DNA of 64,000 nucleotides from Arcanobacterium pluranimalium (GTDB lineage: Bacteria; Actinomycetota; Actinomycetes; Actinomycetales; Actinomycetaceae). This document shows positions 59,590 through 64,000 of the stretch, in pieces. The stretch is taken from NCBI RefSeq assembly GCF_016907845.1, contig NZ_JAFBCS010000001.1, positions 558,001 to 622,000 on the forward strand. Direction: 5' to 3'. Position 1 is the stretch's first letter, and the number at the start of each line of letters is the position of its first letter. Both the position numbers and the translations under genes were made by a program. The notes below the pieces were generated by a model. That model was given only the letters and a program-made list of their open reading frames with translations. It ran no database searches and was not told the DNA's origin.

Positions 59590-60006
59590 GTTTAGTTCCT
59601 ACCTCATCTAAGGAAGGATTGAACATTATGCCCAAGAAGTATTCTGTCGAGTTCAAGGAGAAGGCGGTCCATCAGATCGTTGAAATGGTTCGCCTGGAAT
59701 CGTGCTCGTTGCAACACGCATATAAGGAAGTCGGAGAACTCCTCGGGGTATCCCACCACACGTTGCGCGCCTGGTACCACGATAGCGTCTTAACTCGTGA
59801 TGCAGCCGAGCCAGCAGGCGGCGAATCAATGGAAGAAGAACTCAAGCGGCTACATCGGGAAAACCGCGAGCTGAAGCGAGCCAATGGAATTCTTAAGACC
59901 GCATCGGCTTTTTTCGCGGCGGAACCGGGTCGACCCACGACCAGATGATCTCCTACATCGACGCTTACAAGGAGCAGTTTGGGGTCGAGGCCATCTGCCG
60001 CGTTTT
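59577..60006 (+). mobile_element. Left half of the same IS3-family element
   Basis: It begins TGAAGCGTCC and runs through TTTAGTTCC (59577-59599, left inverted repeat), then orfA and the first 20 codons of orfB. It breaks off near 60006 into endolysin-like sequence. With the piece at 53803-54128 it represents both ends of one IS type, but in right-then-left order. Confidence 0.88.
59628..59948 (+). CDS. IS3-family transposase OrfA
   Basis: A 106-residue helix-turn-helix protein (KYSVEFKEKAVHQIVEM, GVSHHTLRAWY) with a leucine-zipper C-terminus (LKRLHRENRELKRANGIL). It ends at the usual frameshift zone before OrfB. AAGGAAGG precedes the ATG. It is intact, but the OrfB partner is truncated, so it cannot transpose alone. 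Confidence 0.9.
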   Translation: MPKKYSVEFKEKAVHQIVEMVRLESCSLQHAYKEVGELLGVSHHTLRAWYHDSVLTRDAAEPAGGESMEEELKRLHRENRELKRANGILKTASAFFAAEPGRPTTR

Positions 60007-60292
60007 TTCACGGACAGATCGTGGTGAATACGGCAACGGAGACGAACGCAAACGCCGCCTCGGAGCCAACTATGCGGCCGTCCAAGCACGAGTCAACCAA
60101 AAACTCGGTGCCACACCCCGCACACCAGCACCAGCACCTGCTGTCAATATTGACGCTTTGGCTGATGCGGTGATCCGTGGCGAGTACGGCAACGGTGAAG
60201 CACGACAGGTTCTGGTTGCCGTCCTCGATAAGACTCAGGCGGTAACAGGGGCATTGTTGCTGCGGGTTCGACTTGATAAACACCGGGTTTAG
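60007..60292 (+). pseudogene. Fragment of a phage endolysin with Cpl-7-type repeats
   Basis: After 20 codons of OrfB the frame becomes RGEYGNGDERKRRLGANY and VQARVNQKLG, then a Pro/Ala linker and NIDALADAVIRGEYGNGEAR. These are two copies of the CW_7/Cpl-7 wall-binding repeat, the second incomplete. The catalytic domain is missing. It is a prophage scrap fused to the IS. Confidence 0.7.
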
Positions 60293-60346
60293 AGCGTGTA
60301 TGGATACAACACAAAACCGCGAGAAAAGCGACAAAAGGAGGCCCAG

Positions 60347-61265
60347 TTGGAAGAAAAGAATCTTCGTGTCATTCCTGCCAAACCTGTGCGCCCGGCAAAG
60401 CGAAAAGTCGCGGCCTACGCGCGCGTGTCCACCGAGCAGGAACGCCAGCTTTCGTCTATCGCCGCGCAGGTGTCGCATTATTCAAGACTGATTCAAACAA
60501 CACCCGGCTGGGACTATGCGGGTGTATTCATTGATGAAGGCATTACCGGCACTTCCACTAAAAACCGTGACGGGTTCAATAACCTCATGACAGCCGCCCG
60601 TGAAGGCCACATCGATCTCATCCTTACCAAATCGATCTCCCGGTTTGCTCGCAACACCCTCGATCTACTTGAAGCCGTACGTGAACTGAAATCCCTAGGT
60701 GTAGCCGTCAGATTCGAACGGGAAAACATCGACACCGCCACAGCTGACGGTGAACTGCTTTTAACCTTACTGGCGTCTTTTGCGCAAGAAGAATCTCGAT
60801 CCACGTCGATAAACGTGAAATGGGGAATCAGGAAGAAATACGCCCACGGTGGTCTACACTCGCGCCAACCCTACGGATACCGCTATCACAACGGTGAACT
60901 ACACATCGTGGAGCACGAAGCTGCCGTGGTCAAACGCGTATTCGATGGTTACCTGGCAGGTGTGTCACCAGAGGCCATCGCCACTCAACTTAATGCTGAA
61001 GGTGTCCAATCCCGGCGAGGTGAAAAATTCCATAGCGGGTGGTTACGGGCAATGCTGGAAAACGAAACCTATACGGGCTCGGTGATACTGCAAAAACAAT
61101 ACCGGGCAACGATTGCAGATGCGTACTGTCAAACCAACACAGGCCAGTTACCTCGCTATCTAGTTACCGATTCACACCCTGCGATAATCGATCCTGGCAC
61201 AACCTGCAGCTCAGCAGTATGTATGGTCGGCCTCGGGAGCCGTGGTACGGCGTAGAGCGTTGGCC
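60347..61265 (+). pseudogene. Broken large serine recombinase
   Basis: About 300 residues of a phage-type serine integrase. The resolvase domain has AYARVSTEQE (catalytic Ser), a Recombinase domain follows with SRQPYGYRYHNGELHIVEHEA-like sequence, and the next segment ends at HPAIIDPGT. A frameshift near 61200-61240 puts the expected MVRRRALA in another frame, and the C-terminal 150 or more residues are missing. TTG 60347 with AAGGAGG 5 nt before it is the likely start. It marks a decayed prophage or integrative element. Confidence 0.8.
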
Positions 61266-61284
61266 TTAGCGATGATTCAGTGTG

Positions 61285-61352
61285 CTTTTTGGGGCATCTA
61301 CGCAAACATCTCCACATATATCGAGATGTTGCAAAAATCGCCCCAAAATTCG
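61285..61352. terminator. Long imperfect palindrome after the recombinase remnant
   Basis: Outer arms TTTTGGGGC (61288-61296) and GCCCCAAAA (61341-61349), inner arms CATCTC and GAGATG, and partly matched spacers between. Probably a bidirectional terminator. Confidence 0.5.
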
Positions 61353-61544
61353 ACGCTCCATCTCCAAAGCACACGCACATCGGTGCAAACTCCCCGGAAA
61401 AATGTCGGGATTATTCCTATTTGCCCCGCTTCCTCCTAAGCTGAATGTTTAGTATTCGGTACTCAAATTCAGGTACTTGTGCGCAAAGCTCACCTGCGCG
61501 CACAATTCCCCCTAACTTTTACCTATGCGTCGTGGAGGTTCTTA

Positions 61545-62897
61545 GTGTTTTTATTGCTGTGCGAGATTACGGTGATGATCGGCTTAATTATCATCGGCTT
61601 AAAATTTGGTGGCGCTATCGGAGTTGGCCTATTTAGCCTGTTAGGCACGGTCATTATGGTGGTCGCCTTTCGTTTACCGCCGGGGAATATTCCCGTCGTT
61701 CCCATCATGATTATTTTCTCCATAGCTATCAGCGCCGGTATCCTCGAAGCCGCCGGCGGTCTTGACCTGCTTGTTCACTGGGCGTCGCAGGCTATCAAAA
61801 AGTATCCCGCCGCGATCACGTTCGTAGCGCCCCTCATCACTTTCTTATTCGTCTTTGGCGTAGGCACGAGCAATATTGTGATGTCACTTGAACCAGTTAT
61901 TGCCCGAACGGCGTTACGTGCGCGGGTGCGCCCCGAGCGACCGCTTGTTGCATCGGTATTGGCCTCGAATACTGCCTTAGTTGCCAGCCCAGCGGCATCG
62001 AGCGCGCTCACCGCCGTCGGCTTTCTTTCCGGTCACGGCTTCTCGATGGCTTCCTATATGGCGATAGTGATTCCAGCTGCTTTGCTGTCCACCCTGCTCA
62101 CCTCGTTATTTTTGAATTTCTGGGGAAAGCCTCTCGATCGCGATCCGGTGTATCTGGAACGCGTACGCACCGGCGTCGTCAAAGAAACGCGTGATGACGA
62201 TGCGGCGCAACGTTTCTCGCGTACCCAATACGCTGCAGTAATTGGCTTCGTATCGGCGATTGTCTGCGTGATGATTGTGGGGCTCAACTATGACACGTTG
62301 GGGCACGCGCTTATTCCGGGGGCGATGCGGGACGTGATTGTGGATCATGCGGTTACGTCCAAGGTTACGTGGATGCCTGCGACGATGATGGTGCAGCTCA
62401 TGTTGTATATGTCAGCTGTGTTTACGCTGGTTGTTACCCGAATTCCGGTGCGTAGTATTTTCGAGGCGAAAGTGTTTACGTCCTGCGTGACGGCGATGAT
62501 GTCGGTGCTGGGGCCGGGCCTGCTGGGTTCCACTATTTTTGGCGACGCCGGAAATATGCGTGCGCTCAAAACAAACCTTGCGCCGATGGTTGAGAATGCG
62601 CCGTGGCTGGTGGCGCTGCTGATTGCGGTGTTGGGGATGATTGTGATGTCGCAAACCGCAACGATCTCGATCATGTTCCCGCTTGCGCTCAGTGTTGGTG
62701 TGCCGGCCGGTCTGTTGGCAGCGCTTGTGCAGGCAGTGAATGTGCAGTACGTGATTCCGGCGCTCCCGACCTTACTTTTCGCTGAAGAAATTGACATTAC
62801 CGGTACGACGAATAAATATCGCGCTTGGCCAGCAGGTTTAGTTTCCACAATAAGTGTGTGTGCAATTGGCGTGGCACTGTGGCGCTTAATCGGCTAG
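61545..62897 (+). CDS. Anaerobic C4-dicarboxylate transporter (DcuA/DcuB family)
   Basis: A 450-residue membrane protein with about 12 helices. The pattern GGLDLLVHWA...FVAPLITFLFVFGVGTSNI and the later LGSTIFGDAGNM and SQTATISIMFPLAL match Dcu carriers, which exchange fumarate, malate or aspartate for succinate in fumarate respiration. The frame opens at 61479 but GTG 61545 has TGGAGG 6 nt upstream and fits the family N-terminus. It would fit an anaerobic lifestyle, along with the molybdoenzyme. Confidence 0.82.
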   Translation: MFLLLCEITVMIGLIIIGLKFGGAIGVGLFSLLGTVIMVVAFRLPPGNIPVVPIMIIFSIAISAGILEAAGGLDLLVHWASQAIKKYPAAITFVAPLITFLFVFGVGTSNIVMSLEPVIARTALRARVRPERPLVASVLASNTALVASPAASSALTAVGFLSGHGFSMASYMAIVIPAALLSTLLTSLFLNFWGKPLDRDPVYLERVRTGVVKETRDDDAAQRFSRTQYAAVIGFVSAIVCVMIVGLNYDTLGHALIPGAMRDVIVDHAVTSKVTWMPATMMVQLMLYMSAVFTLVVTRIPVRSIFEAKVFTSCVTAMMSVLGPGLLGSTIFGDAGNMRALKTNLAPMVENAPWLVALLIAVLGMIVMSQTATISIMFPLALSVGVPAGLLAALVQAVNVQYVIPALPTLLFAEEIDITGTTNKYRAWPAGLVSTISVCAIGVALWRLIG

Positions 62898-62934
62898 TGC
62901 GTCAAGAAAACAACAGCAAACTGAAAGGATTGTT

Positions 62935-63714
62935 ATGTATCAGATCGATTACAACGCATACCGTTCGGTCAAGGGTTACGGTAAGCGCGTTCGTTTCTTA
63001 ATTCTCCACTACACGGCAGAAAATTTCGTGACATCTGCGAAGTTGCTTGCTGGTGACGGGAAAGTGAGTGCACATTATCTTGTGCCTGATCCAACTGAGC
63101 AGACCTATATCGACGCTGGATATAAGGATATGCGCATATTTAATCTTGTTGATGAAAACGACCGGGCTTGGCATGCGGGTGTAAGTTTCTGGGCGGGCCG
63201 TACCAATATTAACGACTCCTCAATCGGTGTGGAGATAGTCAATCTTGCGAGCGAAAAAGACGGAAAGCTCGTGTTTCCGCCGTACAACTCCACACAGATT
63301 GACGCAGTTAAAGAATTGGCGCACAACGTCATGCAGCGTTACCCAGATATTGAGCCAGTGCACGTGCTGGGGCATTCGGATGTGGCACCGGGGCGCAAAA
63401 AGGATCCTGGTGCAGCTTTCCCATGGAAGTTGCTGTATGACGAGGGGATAGGTGCGTGGTACGACGACGCTACCAAGGTCGCGTATTTGAGCCAGTTCGA
63501 GCAGAGCGGGCTGCCAGAGCGCAGTGATTTGCTGGCTCATTTCGCAACCTACGGCTACGGTGTTCAAGCGGCGTCCACCGACGTCGGATACCGCGATCTC
63601 GTGCAAGCGTTTCAGTTACATTTCCGCCAGGAGAAGTACGACGGCGTGATGGATTGTGAAACTGCCGCTATTTTATATGCGCTGGTAGAGAAGTATTTTC
63701 CGAGCGTATCGTGA
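62935..63714 (+). CDS. N-acetylmuramoyl-L-alanine amidase (Amidase_2) with PG-binding domain
   Basis: A 259-residue AmiD/AmpD-like enzyme. The Amidase_2 domain (about 15-165) has zinc ligands His25 (LILHYTA), His147 (VLGHSDVAPGRKKDPG) and Asp157 of the same stretch. A C-terminal peptidoglycan-binding module (about 195-255) follows. Unlike E. coli AmiD it has no signal peptide or lipobox, so it may recycle muropeptides in the cytoplasm. GAAAGGA precedes the ATG. Confidence 0.88.
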   Translation: MYQIDYNAYRSVKGYGKRVRFLILHYTAENFVTSAKLLAGDGKVSAHYLVPDPTEQTYIDAGYKDMRIFNLVDENDRAWHAGVSFWAGRTNINDSSIGVEIVNLASEKDGKLVFPPYNSTQIDAVKELAHNVMQRYPDIEPVHVLGHSDVAPGRKKDPGAAFPWKLLYDEGIGAWYDDATKVAYLSQFEQSGLPERSDLLAHFATYGYGVQAASTDVGYRDLVQAFQLHFRQEKYDGVMDCETAAILYALVEKYFPSVS

Positions 63715-63736
63715 GGTTGTAACATATTAAAGATCG

Positions 63737-63766
63737 CTACAGGTCACTACAGGTTACTACAGGTCG
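63737..63766. repeat. Three 10-bp tandem repeats
   Basis: CTACAGGT plus two variable bases, three times in a row just after the amidase gene. Function unknown. Confidence 0.7.
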
Positions 63767-63840
63767 CAGCTCGCCAATCGCCATAAAGCGTTCGCACTGT
63801 GCAATAAGCGCAATGCGGCTTTGAAATGCTGTGCACAAAG

Positions 63841-63884
63841 CGCTCCCCAGAAAACTAAACGGAGGGAGCGTTTTCTGGGGAGCG
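63841..63884. terminator. 15-bp hairpin between amidase and minus-strand gene
   Basis: Perfect arms 63841-63855 and 63870-63884 around a 14-nt loop. It has no U-run on either side; it probably terminates the gene ending at 63922. Confidence 0.55.
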
Positions 63885-63921
63885 GCACTCAGGGGATTGA
63901 CAAATTGAGTCGTTGCTTGAG

Positions 63922-64000
63922 CTAAGCTAAGGCTTTGAGCGCTTCGAATGATTTACGAGCATTGTCAATCGGGCCACCGCCTGCAGGCGGTTCTTCGTTG
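63922..64000 (-). CDS. 3' end of a minus-strand gene
   Basis: Twenty-five codons and a TAG stop at 63922-63924 read into the window from the right: NEEPPAGGGPIDNARKSFEA and a short LKALA end. The composition is coding-like. The family cannot be named from so little. Confidence 0.5.
   Translation of the reverse strand, partial: NEEPPAGGGPIDNARKSFEALKALA

Overview
The window reads as chromosomal DNA from a mid-GC actinobacterium, most likely of the Actinomycetaceae (Arcanobacterium/Trueperella-like). The evidence is gene content and order: DUF3263 with a LytR_C protein before groEL, cspB with DUF3027, an IdeR-type DtxR regulator, and mscL / SAF protein / 5-FCL / moeA / membrane protein in an order familiar from mycobacteria. 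GTG starts are frequent and groEL is under CIRCE control. The genus is inference; the phylum is well supported.

Layout. 1-1.4 kb: end of an MFS transporter. 1.6-10.9 kb: a six-gene, translationally coupled 'anchored repeat' ABC transporter operon (surface repeat protein, lipoprotein metal-binding protein with an inserted repeat domain, second surface repeat protein, ATPase, permease, giant surface repeat protein), probably for Zn or Mn uptake at the cell surface. 11-25 kb: FetB-like permease, alpha/beta hydrolase, dicarboxylate symporter, heptad-repeat YhgE/Pip-like membrane protein, Na+/alanine symporter, uracil-DNA glycosylase, DUF3263 and LytR_C proteins, groEL with two CIRCE operators, SDR dehydrogenase and PlsC acyltransferase. 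25-31.5 kb (minus strand): two-component system, NYN-domain protein, PspA and a TPM-domain protein. 31.7-40.5 kb: cold-shock protein, DUF3027, ManA, purine permease, SerC, IdeR/DtxR regulator, NlpC/P60 hydrolase, universal stress protein and tRNA-Arg.

40.6-52.5 kb: a striking array of thirteen 23-bp tandem repeats directly in front of an AAA/DUF4143 ATPase; a 1563-residue helicase-nuclease-like protein whose catalytic motifs look degenerate, with a small overlapping downstream gene; then mscL, a SAF protein, a higher-order repeat that runs into the end of 5-FCL, moeA, a membrane protein and tRNA-Ala.

52.5-61.3 kb: an island beside tRNA-Ala. It holds remnants of a type I restriction subunit and an Abi_C gene, then a molybdoenzyme operon (small membrane protein, NrfD-type anchor, catalytic subunit, Fe-S subunit, TorD-like chaperone). 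The operon is bracketed by the right half and then the left half of one IS3-family element, the left one cutting a ModA-like gene. After it come an endolysin scrap and a broken serine recombinase. 61.5-64 kb: a Dcu-like C4-dicarboxylate transporter, a signal-less Amidase_2 protein, and the 3' end of a minus-strand gene.

Functional threads are surface metal acquisition, envelope maintenance and stress (NlpC/P60, PspA/TPM, LytR_C, amidase), and a molybdenum-dependent respiratory enzyme acquired or rearranged through IS activity. MoeA in the chromosome could supply its cofactor.
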